A stretch of 39,705 bases of DNA from Prevotella sp. (GCA_022774105.1 JALFNY010000061.1:1-39705); one strand, 5' to 3'; positions 17,616 through 28,486 are shown, numbered from the stretch's first letter. The notes: generated by a model from the sequence alone, not told the origin. Translations and numbers: made by a program.

Positions 17616-20600
17616 TTAGTCCTCCTCATGCTCACGCTTATAGTCACGTGGAGAGAGGCCATACATCTTCTTGAACATGGTGGAGAAGGACGTGGCACTG
17701 TTGAATCCGCAGCGGTACATCACCTCCGTGATATTCTGTCCCTTCTTGCTCAGCAGCCTTGCTGCCTGCTTGAGCCTCAGGTTGCGAATGAAGTCGTGCG
17801 GTGTCTGGTTGGTTAGTTCCTTCATCTTGCGGTGCAGGTGCACACGGCTGATGCCCACCTCCTCGCATATCATTTCGATATTAAGGTCAGAATTGTTCAG
17901 GTTAGCGTTGATAACAGCCATGATACGGTTAAGGAGTTTCTCGTCAGAGTTCTCCATTTGTATCTCGTCTATCTGCTCACTCTGGTCTTGCTTGCCCGTA
18001 AACTTGTTCTGCAAGAGCCTTCGTGAGGCTATGAGGTTGGCTATATTACGGCGCAATATGTCAAGGTTAAAGGGCTTGGTGACATACAGGTCGGCTCCTG
18101 TTTCCAGCCCTTCCAGCCTGTCCTCGTCACGTGTCTTGGCGGTGATGAGTATCACTGGTATGTGGTTGGTGTTGACATTGGACTTTATCCTCGTGCAAAG
18201 TGCGTGGCCGTCCATGCCTGGCATCATTACATCACTTATCACTAACTGCGGAATCTCACGCAGAATGGCGTTCAGCGCGTCCGTACCGTTAGAGAAACTG
18301 AGTGTGCGGTAGGTGGTGGAGAGTTCCGTCATGAGGTAGTTTCGTATCTCGTCATCGTCCTCAGCAATTATCACTGTCGCACGCCTTGAGCCGCTTACGC
18401 TCATGGGACGGAGGTTCTCCGTGGTGGTATCAGCCTCATTTTCCAGCATTGACAGTTCTGATGCGAGTGTCTCCGTGCTGTGTTCCTCCTCGCTCCATGG
18501 TGCTATCTCCTCCGGTTTAAGATGCTCCCCCCCCAGTGGCAGCACCACATTGAACTCTACTCCGCCGTCAACGTTGCGGGCAGCGATGGCTCCGTGGTGG
18601 AGAATCACTATCGAGCGTGCGAGGTCAAGGCCTACGCCTGTGCCCGTCTTGTATTGTGTTGACATCTTGGGTGACTGGTAGAACCGCTCGAATATGCGTA
18701 TCAGGCTTTCCTCAGGGATATGCTCTCCGCTGTTGAAGACGGTGATGCTGACGTATCCCTCACTGCTCTTTGGAAGCACACCGTCATCTGCTGCCGTTGC
18801 CGTCTGGCTGATTGTGATGTTTATATCACCTCCTGCCGGAGTGTATTTTACGGCGTTTGACATGAGATTTATGAGCACTTTGTCAAACTGCGAGCGGTCA
18901 ATCCACACGGGGAGGGTGTCTATTCCCTCGTGTATCAGCCGTACATTCATCTGCTTTGTGGCCGTCTGCGGCTGGAACATACATATCACGTCATCTACGA
19001 AGGCTATCATGTCAGTCTCCTTCATCAGCATGTTCATCTGCCCCTTGTCTATCTTTCGTATGTCCATTATCTGGTTAACGAGGTGCAGTATGCGCTCTGC
19101 GTTGCGGCGAATGATGTCGTATGTCGCCCTGCGGTGTGAGTCATTGTCCTCCTTCATGAGTTGCAACAGCGGCGTAAGAATAAGTGTCATCGGTGTGCGT
19201 ATCTCATGACTGAGGTTGATGAAGGAGCGGAGTTTCTGCTCACCCATTTCCTCTGCGTGTATGTGTTCGCGCAGTTCCAGTTCCTCTTTGTTGCGTATTT
19301 TGAGGTAACGCAGGTACAGCCACGCCGCTGCGAGCAGCAGAAGGAGGTATATTGTGCGTGCCACGGGTGTGAAATACCATGGGTTATGTATTACTATGAG
19401 GAACTCCTTGGCCTTTGACGGCATACCGTTGTCAAGGGCTTCTATGCGGAATCGGTAGTCGCCCGGCGGGATTCGGCTGAGCGTTATCTCATTCTTTCCG
19501 GGTGGAAGGGTTATCCAGTCGTCTCCGTTGATGCTGTAACGGTAGGCTATATGGCTCAGTCCTGAGTAGGAGAGAGTGGAGAATCGCAGTGTGATGGTGT
19601 TGTCTTCGTGGCAGAAGTCGAACCTCGGTGCTTCGGTAATGGCAGTGTCGCATATTTCAAAGAAGCCTGATTTGTCTCCTGCTTTTATTCTTTCTCCGCC
19701 GACAAGTATTTGTGATAGTGCCACGTTCAGTTTCTGCTGCTTGTGTGTCAGGTGCTGCGGATTGAAGAATGTGAGGCCCATTGTACCGCCGAAGTACAGT
19801 GTTCCCTCTGCGTCACGGCACGAGGTTCCCTCTGAATACTCGTTGCGCTGTATGCCGTCTGCCTCGTAATAGTTTACAAACTTGCCCGTCTTGGCATCGA
19901 GGCTGCACACTCCTCTGCTGGTACTTACCCACACTTGCCGTCTGTTGTCAACCTCTATGGCTGCTACATGGTTGTCGGCAAGGCCGTCAGCGGTGGTATA
20001 ATGCTTTATTATATAGTCTTTTTTCTTCTCTGCCGGACTGCTGATGTGATATAGTCCGGATGCTGTTCCTACCCATAGTCCCATGTCCTTGCGGTAGCGT
20101 ATGGCGCGTATTGACTGCCCTTTCAGCAGACAGTTGCTGCCATTGAAGTTGTCCATGCGCCCTGTGTGTATGTCAATACATGAGAGACCTGTGCTTGTTC
20201 CCACGAAGAGGTATCGTCCGTCAGGGTCCAGTTCCATCTCCAGCACGAAGTTATTTGTAAGACTGTTCGCGTCTGTTGAATCCTCACTGTTGGAGGTGTA
20301 TTCCGTCATACGGCCTGTGTTGAGGTTTAATCTCTTGACACCACTGCCCAGTGTTCCTATCCACATATCGCCATTGCGTCCCATTTGCAGGTCGAAGATG
20401 TTCTGTGTCCTGCCATAACTGAACGGCATACGGTGGTATTCTCCTGTCGTTGTGTCCAGCCATCCGCAGCCACCGACAAATGCTCCGATCCACAGTCGGC
20501 CGCTGTTATCTTCTGTCATGGTAAGCACCGTACCGGGAACGCTTGTCGGTGACGACGGGTCGGGGGCGTAGTGGCGCAGCAGATTGCCGTTGCTGTCGAG

Positions 20601-21728
20601 GGCATACAGCCCGTCTTGGTCTGCTCCTACCCACAGTGTGCCGTTGCGTTGCTTGAAAACGCTCATCACGCAGGATTCGCCAATGGGGTTCAGGGGGCCC
20701 ATGTCACGGCCGATGCAGCGCACGGTGTTGGAGTATGTGGGGCGCATGAACACGCCTTTTTGCAACAGTGCCAGCCAGAGGTTGCCTGTACGGTCCTCCA
20801 TGATGGAATATATCTTGACGCGGTTCATATCCACCTCGTAACTGTACAGGTTGGTGGAGGTCAGTGCTCCCGTGCGGGTGTTGAGGTGTTTGAGGCCTGT
20901 TCCGTTGGTGCCCACGAGCATACTGCCGTCCTTTTGGGCCATCAGTGAGGTGACGGAGAGGTTTTTGGTGGAGGGCACGAGGGTGAATCCGCGCCGTGAG
21001 GCATCGGCTTTATACAGTCCTCCGCTGACGAGGCCTATGTAGATTTCGTCGTTTTTGCTGACGCTCAAGGCTGCATAGGCGGTTGGTTCGTTTATGTCAT
21101 ACCGCCGTGCCTTATTGCCTTTTACGGCGAAGACTCCGTTATTGTTTGTCACGACCCACAGTGTTCCCTTATGATCAAAGGCCAGCAGGTGTGCGAAGAG
21201 TATGCCTTCTATGTTTCCAAACGCCTTCTCAACGGTCCTTTCGCCTGTCACCTTCCAGATGCCACGACCTGAGGTGCCAAGATACAGCGTGCCGTCAGGG
21301 CCGGTGCAGAAGCAGGTAACGTAGGAATTGAACGGCTCTCCCTCTCCTTTCCCTAACAGTCCGCCTTTCTTACTGGCTTTCGTCACGGGGTAGATGCGGT
21401 TATTCTTCATCACGGACAGGCCCGTAGGTGTGCCTATGTAAAGGTTGTTGTGGCGGTCTTGACACACGCAGGTCACGTTGTCATTAGGCAGACCGTCCTC
21501 TGCTTTGTAAACAAGGAATTGATAACCGTCATACTTATTCAGTCCGTTCTCAGTGCACACCCATATAAATCCCTGCTTGTCCTGATATACCTCATGTACT
21601 ATGCTGCTGCTCAGCAACTCGTTGGCATCATACAGCATACCACGCTGTGCACGCAGGCCAAGGGCATGGAACAGACTGGTTAAGAGTATAATAAATAGTA
21701 ACCTGAAATGGTTAGTTAAAAAGGTCAT
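17616..21728 (-). CDS. Hybrid two-component system (HTCS) sensor-regulator of the utilisation locus
   Basis: 1370 residues holding a whole signalling chain. An N-terminal signal anchor (about 8-28) is followed by a periplasmic sensor of about 14 two-component-propeller repeats (30-660; repeated DxxGxLWIGT-like motifs) and a Y_Y_Y domain (about 700-785). One membrane segment is at about 790-808. The cytoplasmic part has a histidine kinase with FINLSHEIRTP (phospho-His841), NLMSNAVKYTP (N box) and GTGVGLDLARS (G box). A receiver follows with AEDDDE, Asp1166 in VISDVMMPG and Lys1218 in VTKPF. An AraC-type helix-turn-helix closes the protein (about 1265-1362, CEEVGISRVHLHRK, GFNSATSFSTMFKK). All key residues are present. 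In known loci such proteins bind a specific oligosaccharide and activate the adjacent susC/D operon; here that is the divergent block at 22411. Length is normal for the family. Confidence 0.95.
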   Translation of the reverse strand: MTFLTNHFRLLFIILLTSLFHALGLRAQRGMLYDANELLSSSIVHEVYQDKQGFIWVCTENGLNKYDGYQFLVYKAEDGLPNDNVTCVCQDRHNNLYIGTPTGLSVMKNNRIYPVTKASKKGGLLGKGEGEPFNSYVTCFCTGPDGTLYLGTSGRGIWKVTGERTVEKAFGNIEGILFAHLLAFDHKGTLWVVTNNNGVFAVKGNKARRYDINEPTAYAALSVSKNDEIYIGLVSGGLYKADASRRGFTLVPSTKNLSVTSLMAQKDGSMLVGTNGTGLKHLNTRTGALTSTNLYSYEVDMNRVKIYSIMEDRTGNLWLALLQKGVFMRPTYSNTVRCIGRDMGPLNPIGESCVMSVFKQRNGTLWVGADQDGLYALDSNGNLLRHYAPDPSSPTSVPGTVLTMTEDNSGRLWIGAFVGGCGWLDTTTGEYHRMPFSYGRTQNIFDLQMGRNGDMWIGTLGSGVKRLNLNTGRMTEYTSNSEDSTDANSLTNNFVLEMELDPDGRYLFVGTSTGLSCIDIHTGRMDNFNGSNCLLKGQSIRAIRYRKDMGLWVGTASGLYHISSPAEKKKDYIIKHYTTADGLADNHVAAIEVDNRRQVWVSTSRGVCSLDAKTGKFVNYYEADGIQRNEYSEGTSCRDAEGTLYFGGTMGLTFFNPQHLTHKQQKLNVALSQILVGGERIKAGDKSGFFEICDTAITEAPRFDFCHEDNTITLRFSTLSYSGLSHIAYRYSINGDDWITLPPGKNEITLSRIPPGDYRFRIEALDNGMPSKAKEFLIVIHNPWYFTPVARTIYLLLLLAAAWLYLRYLKIRNKEELELREHIHAEEMGEQKLRSFINLSHEIRTPMTLILTPLLQLMKEDNDSHRRATYDIIRRNAERILHLVNQIMDIRKIDKGQMNMLMKETDMIAFVDDVICMFQPQTATKQMNVRLIHEGIDTLPVWIDRSQFDKVLINLMSNAVKYTPAGGDINITISQTATAADDGVLPKSSEGYVSITVFNSGEHIPEESLIRIFERFYQSPKMSTQYKTGTGVGLDLARSIVILHHGAIAARNVDGGVEFNVVLPLGGEHLKPEEIAPWSEEEHSTETLASELSMLENEADTTTENLRPMSVSGSRRATVIIAEDDDEIRNYLMTELSTTYRTLSFSNGTDALNAILREIPQLVISDVMMPGMDGHALCTRIKSNVNTNHIPVILITAKTRDEDRLEGLETGADLYVTKPFNLDILRRNIANLIASRRLLQNKFTGKQDQSEQIDEIQMENSDEKLLNRIMAVINANLNNSDLNIEMICEEVGISRVHLHRKMKELTNQTPHDFIRNLRLKQAARLLSKKGQNITEVMYRCGFNSATSFSTMFKKMYGLSPRDYKREHEED

Positions 21729-21777
21729 AGTTAGTTAGACTATATAAAATAGTTAGTTAGATTATACAAATATGTTG

Positions 21778-21785
21778 CAAATTTA
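21778..21785 (-). promoter_or_regulatory. Bacteroidota -7 box for the HTCS gene
   Basis: On the minus strand TAAATTTGCAAC matches TAnnTTTG, 50 bp before the start codon. The leader repeats the word TAACTAACT twice. Confidence 0.55.
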
Positions 21786-21937
21786 GTGCTTTTTTTCTGA
21801 ATCCACAACATACAAACGTCATTTTTTTCGTTTTTTCGCTCCAAAAGCATGACTTTCACAACAGGAAGCGGTGGGGAACGTGTTTCTGTGTGCGTGGTGA
21901 CAGTCGTGCGACTTCATGTCATCAAAGGGTTATCCGA

Positions 21938-22025
21938 CAGTAATCAGTACCTTTTCATTCTGTAATCAGCACCTTTTCACATTGTAATCTGCACCTTTTC
22001 ACACTGTAATCAGGTGCTGATTACT
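21938..22025. repeat. 22-bp palindromic tandem repeat, array D (4 copies)
   Basis: Unit starts are 21938, 21960, 21982 and 22004. The first three share TAATCAGCACCTTTTCA, with only the left half-site intact. The fourth has the full AATCAG-GTG-CTGATT palindrome. Confidence 0.85.
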
Positions 22026-22184
22026 GGTGTCCTTTATAATTCTCTGCCTTGCAGGTGATTGTAAGTGCCTCACGAGAACCACGGCTTGTCCGACGGTGAA
22101 ATGGTGGAAAAACGGGGTGTAAAATTGTGTCACGCGGACTTTTCACGATAGAACGTAATTACAAGAGGTGCGGAGAGGTAATGT

Positions 22185-22192
22185 TATATTTG
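22185..22192 (+). promoter_or_regulatory. Possible upstream -7 box for the utilisation operon
   Basis: TATATTTGCG matches TAnnTTTG. It would give a leader of about 210 nt. It is weaker evidence than the box at 22291. Confidence 0.35.
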
Positions 22193-22290
22193 CGAAAGTT
22201 TTTGGAACAAGAGCGAAAGACAAATGTGATATTGTAACAAGCGGAAAAGTGTAAGGAATAATTTTATATATATGTAAATAATTTTTATAT

Positions 22291-22298
22291 TAATTTTG
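22291..22298 (+). promoter_or_regulatory. Bacteroidota -7 box for the fasciclin-SusC-SusD operon
   Basis: TAATTTTGCAAAC matches TAnnTTTG, 112 bp before the ATG at 22411. No -33 TTTG is seen at the normal distance, which suits activation by the HTCS. Confidence 0.55.
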
Positions 22299-22410
22299 CA
22301 AACAGAAAATGCCCTTTCCCACTGTCATTTGCCGGCGAAGGCGATGTAAGACGACAGACGGGCAGGAATACCAAAACGAAGCCTAAACATAAATTTATAA
22401 ACTGACCACA

Positions 22411-24990
22411 ATGAGAATCTACAAGAATTTACTAAAGCCGGGGTGGTGCAGAGTGAGTGTCGCCGCCGCGCTGTCAGTGTGTCTGATGCAGTTCACGTCG
22501 TGCACCAAGTATGACCTGGACGAGAACGACCCCGCAGGATGGGGCGCAAGCATTTACAGTTACCTTGAGGAGGACGGGAACTACACCAACACGGTGCGCC
22601 TGATTAACGACCTCGGACTGAAAGACGCGCTGGGGAAGACAACGTCAAGCACACTGTTTGTGGCTGACGACGATGCCTATGCACGCTTCTTTGCCAACAA
22701 CAAATGGGGCGTAAGAAGTTATGAGCAACTGACGCTGAGCCAGAAGAAGATGCTGCTCAACGGTTCACGAATCAGCAACAGTTATCAGGTTGACGACCTG
22801 TCAGGCCTGCCCAGCGACGGCGGACCTAACGAAGGACAGTGCATGAGGCGCGTAACAGCGCAGACAGAACTGGACACCGTCTCCGTGATGCGTCCCGACC
22901 AACTGCCCAACATGACCGAGGCCGACTGGCGATGGAACAAATCCTGGAGGAAGTTCGTAGGCAGAGACAAGGTGCTGGTGCTGCGCGACGGTACCATTCC
23001 ACCGATGCTTCACTTCATAGAGTCGCACATGGCGAACAACAAAATCACCAATGACGACTACAACTTCCTATACAACTACACCACAGACCGCCAACCCGGC
23101 GATGCCAGTGTGAACGGTATAAAGATGGAAGAGCAGAACATCAGGTGCAGCAACGGTTTCATACACAAGATGCAGGAGGTGATAATGCCACTGGACAACA
23201 TGGCTGAAATCATCGCCAGCAAGCCACAGGCATCTATCTACAACAGACTGTTAGAAAGATTCTGCGCTCCGATTGCAGTAAGCAAAGAGATGGTTGACCG
23301 CTATAACGCTACCTACGGAACAAACGTTGACTCCATCTTTATGAAGCGATTCTTCTCAGAAAAGTCACAGGGCTGCACCAGTCTGAAGAAGGATGACGAC
23401 AACCGCGCAATAGAGCAGGTGCTGAACTACGACCCGGAATGGAACGAATACTACACCGCTCCAGTGCCAAACGCCACAGAAGCACTTAAAAAGAACATGG
23501 CATTCATGCTCGTACCAAGCAACGCTGCCATGGAAGCCTACTGGGAAGGACCTGGCAAAGCACTCAAAGACCAGTACGGAACATGGGACAACGTGCCTAA
23601 CCGAGTTGTCAAAAACCTTATTAACAACAATATGCTTGACGACTTTGTCGGCAAGGGAGTGCCAAGCAAATTCAGCGCAATACTTAACGATGCCAACGAC
23701 CCTATGGGCGTAACAAAAGCGACAATAGACAGCGTTTGGCTCGGCTGTAACGGCGCAGTATATCTGACAAACAAGGTGTTCTCACCAACATCATTCGTCA
23801 GTGTGCTCTACCCCGCAGTAGTAAACGAGAACCTGCAGATAATAAACTGGGCAGTGGAGAAATGCCAGTACCACGTATATCTTAACTCACTCAACTCTTA
23901 CTACAGTTTCTTCATACCCACCAACGGCGCACTGCTGGACTACATAGACCCGGCATCATTCGCCAAAGAGACCACACAACTCTACCGCTTCCACTACGAA
24001 AACACCGAGGAAAACGAGGCAAAGGGTAAGTCAGGAAGCGTATGGGCAGCAGTATATGCCTACGACCTCGAAACAGGAACGATAGGTGACAGCCTACGCG
24101 AAGAACGTAACGAGGGAGTATTGAAGAGCAAACTGAAAGACGTACTGGACAACCATATAGTGATAGGCAACGTAGAAGACGGCAACACCTATTATAAAAC
24201 AAAGGGCGGACAGGAGATAAGAATACACAATGCATCGCTCGGCGTAAACGGAATGACCGTAGAAGGCAGTAGGCAGATAAACGAAACAGGCAGACCACTG
24301 CGCGTAACCTACATATACGACCAGACAGCACAGGGTAACGGCAAGTGCTACATACTTGACGCAGAGCCAATACAGACAACCAAGAAGAGCACTATTGACG
24401 TGATGAGAGAACACGAAGAAATGAGCGAAATGGTAAAACTGCTCGAAGGTTCATCAATACTTGAGACAATTCACGACAACAAATACGCCTGCGTAAGCGA
24501 GAACTTCAGCGTGTTCAACACCTTCAACTACACCGTATATGTACCTACCAACGAGGCAATACTCAACTTGCAGAACAACGGTCAGTTGCCAACATGGGAC
24601 GACGTAGTACGCGCAAAAGAAGAAGAACGCTACGAAGACGCAACACGCGACTCGCTCGCCATAGAGAACTTCCTGCGCTATCACATACAGGACGGTGCAC
24701 TATACATTGGCTCCACACCACTGAAAGAAGAGGGATACGAGACCGCACTCATAGGAAGCAACGGCAAATTCCAGAGAGTATATGCCACACTGACACAAGA
24801 CAACATATACATCAAGGCATCACAAGGAGACAAGACATCACACAAGGTAGTGAAGGGAAATGGTCTCTACAACCTCATGGCAAGAGAATACATACTTGAA
24901 GGCATCGATGCCAAGACCGCAAACAACGTCTATACAACGTCAACAGCAGTAATACACCTTATAGACGGTGCACTGATAAACAAGCAATAG
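22411..24990 (+). CDS. Fasciclin-domain lipoprotein, first gene of the SusC/D operon
   Basis: 859 residues. An N-terminal lipoprotein signal ends at Cys31 (LMQFTSC), so it is probably anchored to the outer membrane. Three or four fasciclin (FAS1) repeats follow; the clearest signs are STLFVADDDAYARF near residue 80, YSFFIPTNGALLDYI near 500 and YTVYVPTNEAILNL near 710, each with a later HxHIxxG-type segment (VLDNHIVIGN, IENFLRYHIQDGALYI). FAS1 domains mediate adhesion or ligand binding. It sits where other loci carry surface glycan-binding proteins and is followed by SusC after 100 bp. A glycan-binding role is inference. Confidence 0.85.
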   Translation: MRIYKNLLKPGWCRVSVAAALSVCLMQFTSCTKYDLDENDPAGWGASIYSYLEEDGNYTNTVRLINDLGLKDALGKTTSSTLFVADDDAYARFFANNKWGVRSYEQLTLSQKKMLLNGSRISNSYQVDDLSGLPSDGGPNEGQCMRRVTAQTELDTVSVMRPDQLPNMTEADWRWNKSWRKFVGRDKVLVLRDGTIPPMLHFIESHMANNKITNDDYNFLYNYTTDRQPGDASVNGIKMEEQNIRCSNGFIHKMQEVIMPLDNMAEIIASKPQASIYNRLLERFCAPIAVSKEMVDRYNATYGTNVDSIFMKRFFSEKSQGCTSLKKDDDNRAIEQVLNYDPEWNEYYTAPVPNATEALKKNMAFMLVPSNAAMEAYWEGPGKALKDQYGTWDNVPNRVVKNLINNNMLDDFVGKGVPSKFSAILNDANDPMGVTKATIDSVWLGCNGAVYLTNKVFSPTSFVSVLYPAVVNENLQIINWAVEKCQYHVYLNSLNSYYSFFIPTNGALLDYIDPASFAKETTQLYRFHYENTEENEAKGKSGSVWAAVYAYDLETGTIGDSLREERNEGVLKSKLKDVLDNHIVIGNVEDGNTYYKTKGGQEIRIHNASLGVNGMTVEGSRQINETGRPLRVTYIYDQTAQGNGKCYILDAEPIQTTKKSTIDVMREHEEMSEMVKLLEGSSILETIHDNKYACVSENFSVFNTFNYTVYVPTNEAILNLQNNGQLPTWDDVVRAKEEERYEDATRDSLAIENFLRYHIQDGALYIGSTPLKEEGYETALIGSNGKFQRVYATLTQDNIYIKASQGDKTSHKVVKGNGLYNLMAREYILEGIDAKTANNVYTTSTAVIHLIDGALINKQ

Positions 24991-25090
24991 CCGCACGGGA
25001 AAAACAAGGAAAAAGGGAAGACGACGGCACAACACCGCTCCCCCAACACCCCAAAACCCGATGCTAACAAATAATAAAAACCTAAGAATT

Positions 25091-28000
25091 ATGAAAATAT
25101 CAATGACAGATATAAACGGAGGCGTGCGGCGCTGTGCCTTGCTTCTCGCCATGCAGATGTCGCTAACCTGCGGCACAGCACTCGCCCAGACGGCGGGAGA
25201 CGTGGTATCAGGTACCGTGTCAGACGCCATTGGACCAATCATGATGGCCAACGTCATAGAGATAGACCGTTCAAACCGTATTGTAAGTTCCACACAGACA
25301 GATATGAACGGTAACTTCTCCTTCAAAATAAAGGACCCGAAGAACAAACTCAAGTTCAGTTTCGTGGGCTATAAGTCAAAGACCGTAGCAATAAACTCCA
25401 CCTCTTATAATATAATACTGGAAGACCAGACATCACTGAAAGAGGTTACCGTGGTGAGCAAACGCCGCGGTGCAGGCTCAGGACTCGCCATACCACAAGA
25501 CGAAATGTCAACGTCTAACCAGACCATCAGCACCAAGGAGTTCGAAGGACTGGCCCTGACAACCATCGATGAGGCGCTGCAAGGACGTATAGCAGGTCTT
25601 GATATCGTAGCAAACAGCGGTAACCTCGGTGCCGGAACATCAATGCGCCTGCGTGGTGTGAGTTCAATCAACGCCAATACAGAACCACTTATCGTAGTGG
25701 ACGGCAACGTATGGGAGAGCGATCGCAACAGCGACATAGACTTCTCATCAGCAAACGACGAGAAATTCGCAGAACTGTTGAACGTCAATCCAGAGGACAT
25801 AGAGAGCATCAGCGTGCTAAAAGACGCTGCCGCAACAGCAATATGGGGTTCACAAGGCGCTAATGGTGTAATAGAAATAAAGACCAAACGAGGCGTAAGG
25901 GGAAAGACACGCGTAAGTTACAGTTACCGACTAACCGGAACATGGCAGCCAAACGGATACGAAATGCTGAACGGTGACGAATACACCATGCTGCAAAAAG
26001 AAGCCTACTTCAACCCAGAACTCAGAGACAACGCCAGCGACATAATAGAGTTTAACTATGACTATACCAACCCCAACGGCTGGCATAACTTTGACAACAA
26101 CACCGACTGGCTGGACGCTGTAAAGCAAACAGGATACAGACAGAACCACTACATATCACTAACAGGTGGTGGCGAGAGAGCGAACTTCCGTATAGGAGCA
26201 GGCTATGACCATGAAACCGGTTCAATAATAAAGCAGCAACTGGACCGCCTCACATCACGTGTGGCACTGGACTACTTCGTAAGTGACCGAATAAAAATTG
26301 TTACCAACCTGTCGTTCACATACACAAAAAACCAGAAAAACTACTCCGACCTGCTGGGAATAGCATACAAACGTATGCCAAACCTGCCTATCTACGAGCG
26401 TGACAACAACGGAAACGAAACAGGATACTTCTACAATATACCAGAAACAATATCCGGAAAACTCGCTGACCAGATAGACCAAAAGAACCCCGTGGCACTT
26501 GCAGAACTCGCAACCAACAACGAAACATCATACAAGGTGTCACCAGAGTTCCAGTTAGTATATAACCTCCTCGGTACGGAAGAAGGCAAAACACAACTCA
26601 AATACGAAGGAAAAGTAGTGTTTGACATATTCAACAATTATGTAGATACCTTCCTTCCCAGCACACTCAACGTAAGAAAGTGGAACAGTCAGGACGAAAA
26701 CAAGAGCACAGCATACAGTTATAAGAGCCTCGGCATCACCACAACACACACCCTTACGTTCATACCACACTTCAAAAACGAGGACCACAGCATGATGATG
26801 ATGCTCCGCGGACAACTCACTGACGGCAGCAGCACAACGCAAAACACACTCGTTTACGGTCTGCCATCAGGCACAATAACCAGCACAGGAGCCGAAGGAA
26901 AGATAGGAGACACATTCAAAAGCGAGGCAGGACAATGGAGAAGCATCTACTTCACATACTCATTGCACTACGCTTACAAAGGAAGATACATGTTCGACTT
27001 CTCTGTTCGTAGGGACGGAAGCACCAAGTTCGGCCCCGATAACAGGTGGGGAACATTCCCAGCAGTATCACTTCGCTGGAACATCAACAAGGAACCATGG
27101 ATGCAAGGAGTGTCAAACTGGCTGTCAATGCTTTCTATTCGCCCAGGTTGGGGTATCGTAGGACAGCAGCCAGGAGGTGAATACCTCTACTTCAGCAAGT
27201 ACGGTCCGGGCAGCGGTTACATGGGAGCAGGCTCCAACTATCCTAAAAACATACAGTTGAAGCAACTGAAATGGGAGCAGAAGAAGACCTACAACCTCGG
27301 CTTTGACTTCGGTTTCTTCAACGACAAGATTAACGGTAACCTTGAAATCTACAAGCAGTACACCTCTGATCTGCTGATGAAGGACCGCGCAATACCTACA
27401 TCTTCCGGTTACACCAAGCTCGGTTACGACAACGTAGGCAAGATGGAGAACACGGGTTGGGAATTCAATATCAACACGAATAACCTCATAAAATTGGGCA
27501 AACTCGGCATAGACATCAACGTAACGTTTGCAAACAACAAGAACGTGATAACTGAAATGGACGAGAGTTGCCTGCGTTCACTGAACACAGACTTCAACAA
27601 ACAGAACTTCTCTTACCTCACTCGTGTGGAGATTGACAAGCCACTCGGAAGCATCTACGGTTTCCGTTACAAGGGAGTTTATCAATATTCCAAGTACAGT
27701 GATGTGGAAGTACCTGGCGTGAGTGGCCCGAACGCCCCGGTAGTACGTGACGAAAACGGTACGGTAATAAAGGATAACTACGGTAATACCAAGCCAATCG
27801 TCTTCTGCTATGACCCAGAATACGACATAGACGTAAACAAGTTGGGACAAAAAGAGTTCCGCGGCGGTGATGCAATATATGAAGATGTGAACCACGATGG
27901 TAACATCAACGAGTTGGATATAGTATATCTTGGTTCCTCACTGCCTAAGATAACCGGTGGATTCGGTGTAAAATTCAGAATCGGAAGGTGGATGTGGAAC

Positions 28001-28432
28001 AACCAGTTTAACTTCCGTTATGGCAACAAGATTATCAATGCCAACCGTATGCACGCTGAGAGTATGCGCACCAATGCCAACCAGAGCCGTGCCGTCAACC
28101 ACCGCTGGCGTGTGGAGGGCGACATTGCTGAGATACCAAGGGCACTGCATGACTACGGCTACAACTGCCTCGGCAGCGACCGTTTCGTAGAGGACGGCTC
28201 ATTCCTGCGCCTTAACTACTCACAGATAAGTTACTCTTTCCCCACAAAGTTGATAAAGAAATGGGGACTGACACAACTCAGCGTCAATGTCTCCGCCAAC
28301 AACCTGTTCTGCATTACAGAGTATTCTGGTGCAGACCCAGAGGTGGGTTACGGCAGTTACGGTCTCGTAATGGACAACGCGCAGACACCAAGAGCCAAGT
28401 CAGTAACAGGCGGTATCACCGTACAATTCTAA
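25091..28432 (+). CDS. SusC-family TonB-dependent outer membrane transporter, first pair
   Basis: 1113 residues from the ATG at 25091; the track's ATG at 25061 only adds ten residues ahead of the signal peptide (MKISMTDINGGVRRCALLLAMQMSLTCGTALAQ). A carboxypeptidase-regulatory-like domain (about 38-115, VSGTVSDAIGPIMMANV) precedes the plug (about 125-265, EGLALTTIDEALQGRIAGLDI, GANGVIEIKTKRG), then the 22-strand barrel ending in ITVQF with an aromatic terminal residue. It imports oligosaccharides using TonB energy as a complex with the SusD encoded 54 bp downstream. Confidence 0.95.
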   Translation: MKISMTDINGGVRRCALLLAMQMSLTCGTALAQTAGDVVSGTVSDAIGPIMMANVIEIDRSNRIVSSTQTDMNGNFSFKIKDPKNKLKFSFVGYKSKTVAINSTSYNIILEDQTSLKEVTVVSKRRGAGSGLAIPQDEMSTSNQTISTKEFEGLALTTIDEALQGRIAGLDIVANSGNLGAGTSMRLRGVSSINANTEPLIVVDGNVWESDRNSDIDFSSANDEKFAELLNVNPEDIESISVLKDAAATAIWGSQGANGVIEIKTKRGVRGKTRVSYSYRLTGTWQPNGYEMLNGDEYTMLQKEAYFNPELRDNASDIIEFNYDYTNPNGWHNFDNNTDWLDAVKQTGYRQNHYISLTGGGERANFRIGAGYDHETGSIIKQQLDRLTSRVALDYFVSDRIKIVTNLSFTYTKNQKNYSDLLGIAYKRMPNLPIYERDNNGNETGYFYNIPETISGKLADQIDQKNPVALAELATNNETSYKVSPEFQLVYNLLGTEEGKTQLKYEGKVVFDIFNNYVDTFLPSTLNVRKWNSQDENKSTAYSYKSLGITTTHTLTFIPHFKNEDHSMMMMLRGQLTDGSSTTQNTLVYGLPSGTITSTGAEGKIGDTFKSEAGQWRSIYFTYSLHYAYKGRYMFDFSVRRDGSTKFGPDNRWGTFPAVSLRWNINKEPWMQGVSNWLSMLSIRPGWGIVGQQPGGEYLYFSKYGPGSGYMGAGSNYPKNIQLKQLKWEQKKTYNLGFDFGFFNDKINGNLEIYKQYTSDLLMKDRAIPTSSGYTKLGYDNVGKMENTGWEFNINTNNLIKLGKLGIDINVTFANNKNVITEMDESCLRSLNTDFNKQNFSYLTRVEIDKPLGSIYGFRYKGVYQYSKYSDVEVPGVSGPNAPVVRDENGTVIKDNYGNTKPIVFCYDPEYDIDVNKLGQKEFRGGDAIYEDVNHDGNINELDIVYLGSSLPKITGGFGVKFRIGRWMWNNQFNFRYGNKIINANRMHAESMRTNANQSRAVNHRWRVEGDIAEIPRALHDYGYNCLGSDRFVEDGSFLRLNYSQISYSFPTKLIKKWGLTQLSVNVSANNLFCITEYSGADPEVGYGSYGLVMDNAQTPRAKSVTGGITVQF

Positions 28433-28486
28433 CAGGCAGTGTGTATTTAATATTCATCGGATAAACATTCAATCATCATAACGAAT

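Larger units (their letters stand above)
21729..22410. other. Divergent control region between HTCS and the fasciclin-SusC-SusD block
   Basis: 682 bp without a gene. It has the HTCS promoter box, the 22-bp array D and two possible promoter boxes for the plus-strand operon. The direct words TCACGcgg and TCACGata (about 22129-22148) lie upstream of the first of these and are a place to look for an HTCS binding site, though the match is short. Confidence 0.65.

Noticed and set aside
17671-21319. Numerous plus-strand ORFs opposite the HTCS gene
   Set aside because: The minus-strand protein is complete with every expected domain; the opposite ORFs are shadows.
22129-22148. HTCS binding site made of repeated TCACG
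   Set aside because: The words are only five bases long and there is no second locus in the window to compare with; kept only as a place to look.
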